A DNA stretch of 64,000 nucleotides from Rhodovarius crocodyli (GTDB lineage Bacteria; Pseudomonadota; Alphaproteobacteria; Acetobacterales; Acetobacteraceae): contig NZ_SACL01000003.1 of assembly GCF_004005855.1 (NCBI RefSeq), positions 62,001 to 126,000 of the forward strand. Direction: 5' to 3'. Position numbers and translations under genes: made by a program. The notes beneath the pieces were generated by a model. The model did not search any database. It worked only from the letters and a program-made list of their open reading frames with translations, and had not been told where the DNA came from. This document shows, in pieces, positions 30,226-38,743 of the stretch (the stretch's first letter is position 1; every line of letters starts with the position of its first letter).

Positions 30226-31184
30226 TGACGTTCTCCATCGACGCGCGGCGGCAGTACGTCGCGCACCACACCCTGGGGCTTGCCGTTCGCGGAAAGGAAC
30301 GCACGCCCCACATACTCGCCCAGGACGCCCAGGATCATGAACTGCACGCCCGAGAGCAGCAGCATCATCATCATGGAGGACGCCCAGCCGGAGGGCGTGT
30401 CCCCGGTCAGGGCCTCGATGAACACGAAGACGGCCAGCAGCAGCCCCAGCACGCCCATGCCCGCGCCGGCGAACACCGCCATGCGCAGCGGCGCCACCGA
30501 GAAGTTGGTGGCCAGGTTCATCCACAGCCGGATCAGCCGCGTCATGGTGTAGTTGGACCGGCCCACCGCGCGCGGGTAATGCGCCACCACGATGCTGTCG
30601 ATCCGCTGCGTCACCTGCATGATCAGCCCGTCGATATAGGGGTAGGGACCGCGGTACTTGGTCACTTCCCGCACCACCAGCGCCGACATGCAGCGGAAGG
30701 AGGACAGGTAGAGCCCCTTCGGCTTGTCCAGCAGCCAGTCCGCTACCTTGTTCGCGAACTGGGAGCCGAGGTTACGCCAGCCCTCGTGTTCCTTCTTCTC
30801 GTAGCGGGTGTAGACCACGTCCCAATTGCCCAGCCGCGCATGGTCATACAGCTTGATGACCTCCTCGGGCGGGTTCTGCAGGTCATCATCCATATTGATG
30901 ATGTAGGCGCCGCGGGCATGGCGCAGCCCGGTCATGACGGCGTTGTGCTCGCCGAAATTGCGGGCGTGCTCGACATAGGTCAGCGGCACGGTGGCGGTGG
31001 CGGCCAGCTGGCGGCACACCTCGCCGGAATTGTCCGGGCTGCCGTCATTGACCAGCACGATCTCGAGGCCGCCCTCGGGCTTCAGCGCGGACAGGGCGGC
31101 CACGAGCTGCCCCACCGTGTCCGCGCCGCGATAGACGGGCACCACGATCGACAGGCCGACGGGATGGATGATGTTCTGGTCCAT
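30222..31184 (-). CDS. Family 2 glycosyltransferase with two C-terminal membrane helices (ArnC/GtrB/DPM1-like)
   Basis: A 320-residue polyisoprenyl-phosphate sugar transferase. The GT-A domain has LSIVVPVYRGADTVGQL, LVNDGSPDNSGEV, the NFGEHNAVMTGL segment and the metal/sugar-binding NMDDDLQNPPEEV. Two transmembrane helices follow near residues 235-260 and 270-295, and the tail resembles ArnC. It probably loads a sugar onto undecaprenyl phosphate at the inner leaflet. It lies between a methyltransferase gene (10 bases upstream) and the SMR-type gene (4-base overlap). Confidence 0.9.
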   Translation of the reverse strand: MDQNIIHPVGLSIVVPVYRGADTVGQLVAALSALKPEGGLEIVLVNDGSPDNSGEVCRQLAATATVPLTYVEHARNFGEHNAVMTGLRHARGAYIINMDDDLQNPPEEVIKLYDHARLGNWDVVYTRYEKKEHEGWRNLGSQFANKVADWLLDKPKGLYLSSFRCMSALVVREVTKYRGPYPYIDGLIMQVTQRIDSIVVAHYPRAVGRSNYTMTRLIRLWMNLATNFSVAPLRMAVFAGAGMGVLGLLLAVFVFIEALTGDTPSGWASSMMMMLLLSGVQFMILGVLGEYVGRAFLSANGKPQGVVRDVLPPRVDGERQ

Positions 31185-31194
31185 GGGGAGGTCC

Positions 31195-31938
31195 TCAGGG
31201 CCTGGTCGCGGAAACGATGACGGAGCCGCCCGCCGGAAAGCGCAGCCCGGCCCGCATCATCCCCGCCTCGATGCGGGTGGCGGCGAACAGGCAGGCATCC
31301 AGCCAGGGCGGAAAATTGGTGACGTCGCTCGGCGCGTCCGCGCGGGCGGCGAGAACCTTGCGCTGCAGGATCATCAGCGGCAGTAGCAGCGCGTTCCAGT
31401 AGCGGGCGCGGATGTCGGTGAAGCCCGCCGCCTGCAATTCGGCGGTGATGGTGGCGCGGGTATAGCGGCGCACGGTGAACACCCGCGCATCATGGGCCGA
31501 GCGCAGCCAGGGCAGGGCAGGCAGGTTCAGCACCATCACGCCGCCGGGCGCCAGCACGCGGCGGCATTCGGCCAGCATCTGCGCCGGCTCGGCGCCCGCG
31601 TGGCACAGCACGTCCAGGCTGAACAGGCCGCCGAACTGGCCGTCATGGAAGGGCATGGTGTTCACGCTGCCGGCCGTGACATCGACGCCCGCCTTCTCGG
31701 CGGCGCGGCGGGCGGCCTGCGGGTTGTATTCCAGCCCGACCATGGGGATGGCCAGCGCGGCGCCGGCGCGCCGCAGGAAGCCGCCCGTGCCGCAGCCGGC
31801 ATCCAGCACCGGCAGGCCCTTGGCCGCCCCAAGGCGCGGATGCGCGCGGAAGGCCGCGATGGCCCGCGCGTGCATCGCGCGGTACCACCACATGGCCTCC
31901 TCGGCCGCATCCATCAGGTCGTATTCGACAGCTTCCAC
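31195..31938 (-). CDS. Class I SAM-dependent methyltransferase
   Basis: A 247-residue methyltransferase. Motif I is LPVLDAGCGTGGFLRRAG; then VGLEYNPQAAR, FDV-like FSLDVLCHAGAEPAQML and the GGVMVLNLPALPWLRS strand. The N-terminal EEAMWWYRAMHARAI region is typical of methyltransferases in cell-surface polysaccharide clusters. It is the first gene of a set with the GT2 and SMR-type genes, so a role in modifying a lipid-linked sugar or polyprenol pathway is possible. Substrate unknown. Confidence 0.87.
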   Translation of the reverse strand: MEAVEYDLMDAAEEAMWWYRAMHARAIAAFRAHPRLGAAKGLPVLDAGCGTGGFLRRAGAALAIPMVGLEYNPQAARRAAEKAGVDVTAGSVNTMPFHDGQFGGLFSLDVLCHAGAEPAQMLAECRRVLAPGGVMVLNLPALPWLRSAHDARVFTVRRYTRATITAELQAAGFTDIRARYWNALLLPLMILQRKVLAARADAPSDVTNFPPWLDACLFAATRIEAGMMRAGLRFPAGGSVIVSATRP

Positions 31939-32053
31939 GGTGAAGGTTCATGCCGGGCAATCACGGCGGGAACAAGTCCGTGGCCGGGCCCTGGCGTGGC
32001 GGGCGGGCGCGGCGGCGCCACAAAATGGGGCGCCCGTGCCCCCGGGCGCTCGT

Positions 32054-32098
32054 CCCCGATGCCTGCCGGCCATTCCATGCCGCGCGCAGGCATCGGGG
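32054..32098. repeat. Strong hairpin in the divergent gap between methyltransferase and GT-C-like genes
   Basis: The 224-base gap 31939-32162 is GC-rich and holds a perfect 13-bp inverted repeat (32054-32066 with 32086-32098, arms CCCCGATGCCTGC and its complement, 19-base loop). No T-run follows, so an intrinsic terminator is unlikely. Nothing else was recognised in the gap. Confidence 0.65.
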
Positions 32099-32162
32099 CT
32101 GCCCGCCGCGACGCGCTGTTGCCCTGGAAGGCGCCTCGGCCCAGATTGCCTGTCAGACGATC

Positions 32163-33782
32163 ATGCAGCCAGCGCCCCGGCCTTCCTCGCTGTCCCTGGA
32201 CCCGCCTCGCGAACCGTCGCGGCCGGAGTGGCGCAGCACGCCGCCGGGCGGGGTCGCCAGGCCGCCGCGCGCCCCGCTTTCCGTCCTGTACGTCCTGCTG
32301 GCGGGCCTGCCCTGGCTGATCTGCGCCATGCTGCCGCCGCTGAACCACGACGTGGCGGGGGTGCTGAACTTCGCCCAGCGGATGATCGCCGGTGAGCGCC
32401 TGTACACCGACCTGATCGACGTGAACCCGCCGCTGATCTTCGTGCTGAACCTGGTTCCGGCCGCGATCGGCGCCTACACGCCCATCGGTCCGGTGGCGGC
32501 GCTGCTGATGCTGGTTTTCGCGCTGATGAGCGCGAGCCTGCTGCTGTCCTGGCGGTTGCTGACGCAGCTGGAACTGCCGCCCCTGCCGCGCCAGGTGGCC
32601 ATGGCCGCCATCGCCATGACCGAGATCTGCGCGGGCTATGACTTCGCCCAGCGTGAGCACCTGATGCTGATGGCGGGCATGCCCTATCTGGTCATGGCCG
32701 CGCTGCGCGGCGAAGGTCGGCGCGCCGGCGGCCGGCTGATGCTGCTGGTCACGGTGCTGGCCGCGGTGGGCTTCGGCATCAAGCCGCATTTCATGGCCGT
32801 GCCCGCCCTGGTGGAGCTGTGGGTGCTGTGCTGCCTCGGCCCCCGGCGCTGGCTGGCGGACCCCGTGCCCTGGATCATGGGCGGCATCTGGGTGCTGTAC
32901 CTGATCAGCCTGCCGCTGCTGTTCCCGGCCTATTTCGCGCATGTCGTGCCGCTGGTGTGGGACTATTACGTCAGCCTGGGCGGGTTGAACTGGTGGCAGG
33001 TGCTGTTCCTGGACAGCCTGATGCCGGCCTGGGTCATGCTGGTGCTGCTGGCCCCGCTCGCCTTCTGGCGGGGGCCGCCGCTGGCCCGCGTGGTGGCGCT
33101 CGCTGCCCTCGGCAGCTTCCTGTCGGCCTGGGTGCAGAAGAAGGGGTGGTCCTATCATGTGCTGCCCATCAACCTGTATGGCGGGCTGCTGGCGGCGCTG
33201 CTGGCGGCGCATTGGGCCGGGCGGGTGCTCGCCCCCTCACGCGCGGAGAGCGCCGCGCCGCGCATGGCGGTGGCGGCGGCCGTCGTCCTCTCCTTCTTTC
33301 ATCTGCTGGGCAGCGAGGCCCCCTATCGCCAGATCACCTGGTCCTGGTCGCGCGTCGGCATCCTGACGCGGGAATTGCAGGACAGCGCCCTGGGTGAGCG
33401 CCTGCTGGTGCTCTCGCCCGACGTGTTCCCGGTCTATCCGGCGCTGAACTACGCCGAGGCGCAGAGCACCCTGCGCACCATGACGCTGTGGCTGCTGCAG
33501 GGCGTCTATCAGGAATGCCCGCGCAACAATGCCCGCTTCCGTGAGCCATGGGAGATGAGCCGGACGGAGTTCTTCGTCTATCGCACGGTCGCCGAGGACT
33601 TCGCGCGCGCCCCCCCCGCCGCCGTGCTCGTCTCGGACAATGCGGGCATCCGCTGGTGCGGCGGGCGGCCCTTCGACCTGATTGCCTATTTCAGCCGGCA
33701 CCCCCTGTTCGCCGAGACTTTCAGCCATTACCGACAAACGGGGGCCTTCGAGGGCTACCGTCTCTACCGCCGGGAGGAATAA
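32163..33782 (+). CDS. Polytopic membrane protein, GT-C-like glycosyltransferase
   Basis: A 539-residue integral membrane protein. It has about ten to eleven hydrophobic helices (about 40-410) and a C-terminal extramembrane domain (about 415-539). The first loop carries NHDVAGVLNFAQRMIAGE and the downstream YTDLIDVNPP, in the position of the acidic catalytic motif of GT-C enzymes (ArnT/PMT-type), which transfer sugars from polyprenyl phosphates on the outer face. The start at 32163 is chosen to avoid a long Gly/Arg-rich extension. It is divergent from the GT2-SMR set and could be its terminal transferase. Family assignment moderate. Confidence 0.65.
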   Translation: MQPAPRPSSLSLDPPREPSRPEWRSTPPGGVARPPRAPLSVLYVLLAGLPWLICAMLPPLNHDVAGVLNFAQRMIAGERLYTDLIDVNPPLIFVLNLVPAAIGAYTPIGPVAALLMLVFALMSASLLLSWRLLTQLELPPLPRQVAMAAIAMTEICAGYDFAQREHLMLMAGMPYLVMAALRGEGRRAGGRLMLLVTVLAAVGFGIKPHFMAVPALVELWVLCCLGPRRWLADPVPWIMGGIWVLYLISLPLLFPAYFAHVVPLVWDYYVSLGGLNWWQVLFLDSLMPAWVMLVLLAPLAFWRGPPLARVVALAALGSFLSAWVQKKGWSYHVLPINLYGGLLAALLAAHWAGRVLAPSRAESAAPRMAVAAAVVLSFFHLLGSEAPYRQITWSWSRVGILTRELQDSALGERLLVLSPDVFPVYPALNYAEAQSTLRTMTLWLLQGVYQECPRNNARFREPWEMSRTEFFVYRTVAEDFARAPPAAVLVSDNAGIRWCGGRPFDLIAYFSRHPLFAETFSHYRQTGAFEGYRLYRREE

Positions 33783-33787
33783 CCAGG

Positions 33788-34618
33788 ATGTCCAGCTACG
33801 CCGACTTCATCGGCAAGACCGAGACCGTGCAGGACCGTTGCGACCCGCGCCTGATCACGGGTTTCGCCGCCACGCTGGGCATCGACCCGCCGACCGGCGC
33901 CATGCCGCCGCTGTGGCACTGGATGCTGTTCCAGGACTGGAAGAAGCCCGACGGCATCGGCCCCGACGGCCATCCGAAGCGCGGCGGCTTCCTGCCGCCC
34001 GTGCATCACCTGGCGCGCCGCATGTGGGCCGGCGGGCGCCTGACCTTCCTGGCGCATGGCATCGAGGCCGATGACATCGTGACCCGCCGCAGCACCATCC
34101 TGGACATCCAGGAAAAGAAGGGCGGCAGCGGCGAGCTGGTCTTCGTCACCGTCAAGCACGTCATCAGCGGCCCGCGCGGCCCGGTGCTGGAGGAAGAGCA
34201 GGACATCGTCTATCGCGGCATGGAGGGTGCGGCCGTGAAGGCAGCCCCCGCCGCGCCGGAGATTCCGGGTGCCGTCAGCACCACCGTGATGCCGGACAGC
34301 CTGATGCTGTTCCGCTACTCCGCGCTGACGGGCAACGGCCACCGCATCCATTACGACTACCCCTATGTCACCGGCGAGGAAGGCTATCCCGGCCTGGTGG
34401 TGCACGGGCCGTTGCAGGCGACCTTCCTGGCCGCGCATGCGCTGGCCATCGCGGGGGCAGGCGCGAAGCTGGCCAAGTTCAGCTTCCGCGGCCAGCGCCC
34501 GGCCTTCGACGGCCGCACGCTGACGGTGCTGGGCACGCTGGACGGCAAGGCCGCCAAGCTGGAGACCCGCGACCTGGACGGCGCGACCTGCATGAAGGCC
34601 GAAGCCACCCTTGCCTGA
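33788..34618 (+). CDS. FAS1-like / MaoC-type dehydratase (HTD2 or mesaconyl-C4-CoA hydratase family)
   Basis: A 276-residue hotdog-fold protein. An N-terminal FAS1-like dehydratase half (about 1-145; PPLWHWMLFQDWKK, VHHLARRMWAGG, TFLAHGIEADDIVTRRST) joins a C-terminal MaoC-like half (about 160-276; LFRYSALTGNGHRIHYDYPYVTGEEGYPGLVVHGPL with the hydratase-2 His). Relatives hydrate mesaconyl-C4-CoA or 3-hydroxyacyl substrates. No CoA transferase, ligase or citramalyl-CoA lyase gene is adjacent, so the pathway is unclear. Starts 5 bases after the GT-C-like gene. Confidence 0.85.
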   Translation: MSSYADFIGKTETVQDRCDPRLITGFAATLGIDPPTGAMPPLWHWMLFQDWKKPDGIGPDGHPKRGGFLPPVHHLARRMWAGGRLTFLAHGIEADDIVTRRSTILDIQEKKGGSGELVFVTVKHVISGPRGPVLEEEQDIVYRGMEGAAVKAAPAAPEIPGAVSTTVMPDSLMLFRYSALTGNGHRIHYDYPYVTGEEGYPGLVVHGPLQATFLAAHALAIAGAGAKLAKFSFRGQRPAFDGRTLTVLGTLDGKAAKLETRDLDGATCMKAEATLA

Positions 34619-34628
34619 CGGCTGCCCA

Positions 34629-34679
34629 TCGAGGGGGCCTCGCCCCCCTCGATCGTCACCAGGGGGTTCGCCCCCCTGG
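34629..34679. repeat. Two GC-rich hairpins between dehydratase and DMT genes
   Basis: Hairpin 34629-34653 has arms ATCGAGGGGG/CCCCCTCGAT. Hairpin 34659-34679 has arms CCAGGGGG/CCCCCTGG with a TTCG tetraloop. A GAGTTTTTCC tract follows, so the second may terminate transcription. The composition and position match the larger hairpin arrays at 17.2 and 37.4 kb. Confidence 0.7.
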
Positions 34680-34701
34680 CACTCCATGAGTTTTTCCTGA
34701 C

Positions 34702-35598
34702 ATGACGCCCCAACCCCGCGACGCCGCCGTGCACGGCATCATGCTCGCGGCCGCCGGTTACTCGATCATCGCCTGTGCCGATGCCGCCGTGAAATGGGTG
34801 CTGCCCCAGGTGGGCGTCGCCGGCGTGCTGCTGTGGCGCGGCATCGTGGGCGCCATGGTCGTCGCCATTCTGTTCCGCGGCCGGGTCTGGCCGAAGAACC
34901 GCCGCGTGGTGTTCGGCCGTTCCATCCTGCACGCGGCCGTCGCCATCATCTGGTACGTCGCCTGGATGCGCGGGGTGGGGCTGGCCGACAGCTATGCCGT
35001 GGCCGCGCTGGCGCCGATCATGATGACGCTGCTGGCCATCCCGATGCTGGGTGAGACGGTGGGCTGGCGCCGCGCCATGTCCTGCGCGATCGGCTTCTGC
35101 GGCACGTTGGTGATGTTGCAGCCGGGCGGTTCGCTGTGGCGGTGGGAAGCGCTGATGCTGATCGTGGCCGTGGTGGGCATGGCGATCAGCCGCGTGCTGA
35201 CGCGCGTGCTGGCCCGCACCGACACGGCCGCCGCCGCCGCCTTCTGGCTGATGGCCGCCCATATCCCGCTCGGCCTGCTGGCGCTGCCCTTCTTTGAGGT
35301 CCCGGTCTCACTGCTGCCCACCAGCTGGGGGTCGGGGGTCGCGCTGCTGCTGTTCGGCTGCGCCAATGCCATGGCGCATATCCTGTTCGCGCGCGCCTAT
35401 GGCCTGGCGCCCGTCGCGGCGCTGGCGCCGCTGGAATACACCGTGCTGCCTTTCGGTGCCGTGCTCGGCTATTTCCTGTTTTCCGAGATCCCGGCCTGGA
35501 CGACCTGGCTCGGCGCCAGCATCGTGGTCGGCGCGGGCATCTACAACCTGCACCGCGAACGTATCAGAGCGAGGGAACGACGTGCCGCTCAGGCATGA
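34702..35598 (+). CDS. DMT/EamA-family transporter
   Basis: A 298-residue inner-membrane transporter with ten predicted helices and two EamA repeats (first about 10-140, containing VGVAGVLLWRGIVGAMVVAI and SYAVAALAPIMMTLLAIPMLGE; second about 150-285, with AYGLAPVAALAPLEYTVLPF). Substrate unknown; relatives export amino acids or metabolites. The gene overlaps the next DMT gene by 17 bases, and the two could form a pair. Confidence 0.9.
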   Translation: MTPQPRDAAVHGIMLAAAGYSIIACADAAVKWVLPQVGVAGVLLWRGIVGAMVVAILFRGRVWPKNRRVVFGRSILHAAVAIIWYVAWMRGVGLADSYAVAALAPIMMTLLAIPMLGETVGWRRAMSCAIGFCGTLVMLQPGGSLWRWEALMLIVAVVGMAISRVLTRVLARTDTAAAAAFWLMAAHIPLGLLALPFFEVPVSLLPTSWGSGVALLLFGCANAMAHILFARAYGLAPVAALAPLEYTVLPFGAVLGYFLFSEIPAWTTWLGASIVVGAGIYNLHRERIRARERRAAQA

Positions 35599-36478
35599 CA
35601 TACGCCGGGGCGCCACCTGCATGCTGGCCGCCACCGCGCTGTTCACCATCATGTCCAGCATGGTCAAGCTGGTGGCGGACCGCATTCCCTTCAACGAGGT
35701 GATGTTCTTCCGCGTGGCGCTGGCCATGCCCATCGTCTGGATCATCGTGAAGCGGATGGGCGACACATCCGGCCTGCTGCAGACCAAGCGGTTCAAGGGC
35801 CATGTGTTCCGCGCGATGACCGGCACGCTGGCCATGGGCAGCAGCTTCTATGCCGTGACCCTGCTGCCGCTGCCGGAGCACACGGCGCTGTCCTACACGC
35901 AGCCGCTGTTCGTCACGCTGCTGTCCATCCCCTTCCTCGGCGAACGGCCGGGCATTCATCGCTGGTCCGCGGTGCTGCTGGGCTTCTGCGGCATTCTGGT
36001 GATTGCCTTCGGCCAGGGTGCCTTCAGCGCGGGCGTGGACCAGTGGATCGCCATCGGCATGTTCTTCGCGGTGGTGCAGGGCGTGTTCTCGGCGCTGACC
36101 ACGCTGCTGGTGCGCGGCCTGTCCGCCACCGAGAAATCCACCACCATCGTCATGTGGCAGTCCATCCTGATGACGTGCTTCGTGGGCGTGACCATGCCCT
36201 TCGTCTGGGTCACGCCGCAGGGCACGGAATGGCTGCTGCTGCTGGGCATCGGGCTGACGGGCGGCGTGGCGCAGGTGCTGCTGACCGAAGCCTATGCGTC
36301 CGCGCAGGTCAGCTCGCTCGGGCCCTATTCCTATACCTCGATCCTGTGGGCCAGCTTCCTGGGGCTGATGATCTGGGGCGTGCTGCCCGGCATGCCGATG
36401 GTCGTGGGCTCTGGCATGATCATCGCGGCTGGGCTCTATATCCTGCACAGGGAAATGAGACGGGTGAAAAAGCAGTGA
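35582..36478 (+). CDS. DMT/EamA-family transporter
   Basis: A 298-residue ten-helix EamA transporter. I choose the GTG at 35582, which follows GAGGGA and gives a normal N-terminus (VPLRHDIRRGATCMLAATAL); the frame is open further upstream inside the preceding gene. Two EamA repeats are visible (AVTLLPLPEHTALSYTQPLF and AYASAQVSSLGPYSYTSILW). Equal in length to the previous gene and probably an old duplicate or functional partner. The stop overlaps the GTG of the MBL gene (GTGA). Confidence 0.88.
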   Translation: MPLRHDIRRGATCMLAATALFTIMSSMVKLVADRIPFNEVMFFRVALAMPIVWIIVKRMGDTSGLLQTKRFKGHVFRAMTGTLAMGSSFYAVTLLPLPEHTALSYTQPLFVTLLSIPFLGERPGIHRWSAVLLGFCGILVIAFGQGAFSAGVDQWIAIGMFFAVVQGVFSALTTLLVRGLSATEKSTTIVMWQSILMTCFVGVTMPFVWVTPQGTEWLLLLGIGLTGGVAQVLLTEAYASAQVSSLGPYSYTSILWASFLGLMIWGVLPGMPMVVGSGMIIAAGLYILHREMRRVKKQ

Positions 36479-37353
36479 ACATCCCCTTCCTCCGCCAGGA
36501 TGAGGCCGAGTACGGACGCGCGCAGAACGTGGCCCCGGGGGTGCGGCGCGTGCTGTGCCAGAACCCCGGCCCCTTCACCTGGCGCGGCACCAACAGCTAC
36601 ATCGTGGGCGAGGGCCGGGTGGCCATCATCGACCCCGGCCCGGCCGACGAGGCGCAGCTGGCGGCTCTGCTGGAGGCCACCGCCGGCGAGGTCGTGACCC
36701 ACATCATCATCAGCCACACCCACCGCGACCACTCGCCGGGTGCGAAGGCGCTGCAGGCGCTGACCGGCGCGCAGACCTATGGCTTCGGCCCGCACATGAC
36801 GCCCAGGGAGGCAGGGGGTGAAGGCGGTGACCATGATTTCAAGCCGGATGTCCGCGTGGCGGACAACGAGGAGATCGCGGGCGACGGCTGGCGCCTGACC
36901 GCCCTGCACACGCCCGGCCACTGCGCCAACCACCTGTGCTTCGGCATGGAGGGCAACGGCGTGCTGTTCAGCGCGGACCATGTCATGAGCTGGTCCACCA
37001 CCGTGGTCAGCCCGCCCGACGGCAACATGCGCGCCTATATGAACAGCCTGGCCCGCCTGCGAGACCGTGAGGGCCAGGACAGCCTGTACCTGCCCGGCCA
37101 TGGCCCGCCGCTGGCGGAGCCCATGCCCTTCCTGGACGCGCTGGCCGTGCACCGCCGCCGGCGAGAGGCGCGGGTGGTGGCGGCGCTGCGCGAGGTCGGG
37201 CCGAGCACGGCGCTGGCGCTGGTCGGGCCGGTCTATGGGCCGATGGACCCGAAGCTGGTGGGGGCTGCCAGCCGCAGCCTGCTGGCGAATTTGGAAATGC
37301 TGGCGGAAGAGGGTGTGGTGACCAGGGAAGGGGATGCCTGGGCGATGGCGTAA
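36475..37353 (+). CDS. MBL-fold metallo-hydrolase (LACTB2-like)
   Basis: A 292-residue metallo-beta-lactamase-fold hydrolase. The metal motif HTHRDHSPG, then HTPGHCANHLCF, FSADHVMSW and YLPGHGPP are present, followed by a winged-helix-like C-terminal segment (RSLLANLEMLAEEGVVTREG). This arrangement resembles the LACTB2/RNase-like branch, whose members can be endoribonucleases or thioesterases. The GTG start at 36475 overlaps the upstream stop. Activity not determined by sequence. Confidence 0.85.
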   Translation: MNIPFLRQDEAEYGRAQNVAPGVRRVLCQNPGPFTWRGTNSYIVGEGRVAIIDPGPADEAQLAALLEATAGEVVTHIIISHTHRDHSPGAKALQALTGAQTYGFGPHMTPREAGGEGGDHDFKPDVRVADNEEIAGDGWRLTALHTPGHCANHLCFGMEGNGVLFSADHVMSWSTTVVSPPDGNMRAYMNSLARLRDREGQDSLYLPGHGPPLAEPMPFLDALAVHRRRREARVVAALREVGPSTALALVGPVYGPMDPKLVGAASRSLLANLEMLAEEGVVTREGDAWAMA

Positions 37354-37355
37354 TG

Positions 37356-37578
37356 CTGGGGCTTTGCCCCAGACCCCACCAAGGGGCGCTGCCCCTTGGA
37401 GCCCCGCCAGGACCGTAGCGGCCCTGGACCCCGAGCAGATTGATTTTAGCAATAAGATTGTGCCCCGCTTACCCAGCTGAGGCCCCAAACTCTTATCAGG
37501 TCCAGGAGATATTATCTCCTGGCGGGGTGGTCAGGGGCAGCGCCCCTGACTGGGGGCCTCGGGGGCAACGCCCCTGAG
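37356..37578. repeat. Composite hairpin array (BIME/REP-like) between MBL gene and ltaE
   Basis: Mirrored GC-rich hairpins lie at 37356-37372, 37379-37399, 37502-37522 (arms CCAGGAGAT/ATCTCCTGG), 37530-37550 and 37558-37578, around an AT-rich core (about 37434-37465). The order and sequence style (GGGGC-x-GCCCC, then ACCCC, then CCAAGGGGC) repeat those at 17161-17404, showing a dispersed family. Located between convergent genes. The whole 37354-37631 gap holds this array plus an 8-bp tandem repeat. Confidence 0.8.
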
Positions 37579-37582
37579 TGCT

Positions 37583-37638
37583 TTCACCCCTTCACCCCTT
37601 CACCCCTTCACCCCTTCACCCCTTCACCCCTTCACCCC
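37583..37638. repeat. Tandem repeat, seven copies of TTCACCCC
   Basis: Seven perfect 8-bp units run from 37583 to 37638 and overlap the ltaE stop codon (37632-37634). On the ltaE-sense strand the unit reads GGGGTGAA, so the transcript carries a series of four-G tracts with four-base loops, a textbook G-quadruplex pattern. Because the stop codon is in the first unit read, changes in copy number would not alter the protein. Confidence 0.95.
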
Positions 37639-38669
37639 TTCGCCACTTCCAGCAACCCGTCCACTGCCTCCGCCGGGCAGTCATACCGGCACACCAGCCG
37701 GATCGTGTCCTCCGCGCGGCGATAGAAGTGGAAGTTCTCCGCGATCAGCCGGTCGATCGTGGCCGGCGGCAGCTTCGCGAAGATGATGTTGGCGTCCACC
37801 TGTTCCAGCAGCTCCACGCCCGGGATGGCGGCCAGCCCCCGCGACAGGCGGGTGGCCTGCGCGTTGGCCTGGGCGGCCAGCTTCAGCCACAGCCCGCCTT
37901 CGACATAGGCCAGCAGCTGCACGGCGGCGAAGCGCATCTTGGACCAGGTCTGCCCGGCGCGGCGCAGCAGGAAGCGCAGCGGCTCCACCAGCTCCGGCTT
38001 GAACACGACAATCGCATCCGCCGACATGGCGCCGTTCTTGGTGGCGCCGAAGGACAGGATGTCGACGCCGATCTTCGTGGTGATCTCGGCCGGGCCGCAG
38101 CCCAGCCGCGCCAGGGCATTGGCGAAGCGCGCGCCGTCCAGGTGGAAGTGCAGGCCCTTCTGCTTCGCAAGCGCGCCGATGCCGGCCAGCACCTCCGGGG
38201 CATAGACCCGGCCGCGCTCGGTCACCTGCGTCACGGACACCGCATCGGGCTGCGCGCGCTGGGTGTTGCCGATGCCGGCGCCCTCCAGCCCCGCGGCCAG
38301 TGCCGCGGCGTCGAACATGCCGCCCGCGCCCGGCAAGGGCAGCAGCGATCCGCCGGCGCTGAACGCCGTGACCGCGCCGCCTTCCGAAAGGCGGATATGC
38401 GCGCCCTCATGGCAGAACACGCCGCCGAAGCTGCGCAGGCAGGCGGCCAGGGCCAGGGCGTTGGCGGCGGTGCCGGTCGCGACCGGGAACACCCGGCAGG
38501 GCGCGCCGAACATTTCGGAAAAGCGCGCATCCAGCTCCGCGCTGACTTCATCGGCGCCATAGGGCGGCTGGGTGCCGGTATTGGCCGCCACCAGGGCCGC
38601 CATGATCGAGGGCTCGACCATCGCCACGTTGTCGCTGCGGAAATCGCCCCGGCTTTGCTTCACGGACAT
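37632..38669 (-). CDS. ltaE: Low-specificity L-threonine aldolase
   Basis: PLP enzyme that cleaves L-threonine or L-allo-threonine to glycine and acetaldehyde. The 345-residue protein starts MSVKQSRGDFRSDN and carries NTGTQPPYGADEV, FPVATGTAANALAL, the CHEGAHI segment, HLDGARFANALA and the PLP-lysine motif SFGATKNGAM. An upstream open frame is not supported by the family. Its stop lies inside an 8-bp tandem repeat. It is divergent from kdgT across a 180-base region with repeated TGCGCGA sites, so it may share control with that operon. Confidence 0.93.
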   Translation of the reverse strand: MSVKQSRGDFRSDNVAMVEPSIMAALVAANTGTQPPYGADEVSAELDARFSEMFGAPCRVFPVATGTAANALALAACLRSFGGVFCHEGAHIRLSEGGAVTAFSAGGSLLPLPGAGGMFDAAALAAGLEGAGIGNTQRAQPDAVSVTQVTERGRVYAPEVLAGIGALAKQKGLHFHLDGARFANALARLGCGPAEITTKIGVDILSFGATKNGAMSADAIVVFKPELVEPLRFLLRRAGQTWSKMRFAAVQLLAYVEGGLWLKLAAQANAQATRLSRGLAAIPGVELLEQVDANIIFAKLPPATIDRLIAENFHFYRRAEDTIRLVCRYDCPAEAVDGLLEVAKG

Positions 38670-38743
38670 ACATGCTCCCTCGCTTCGCCGGAAATCTGCG
38701 CCCACACGGCTGAAGCGTAAAGCGGGCCACCCGCGCACAACTA

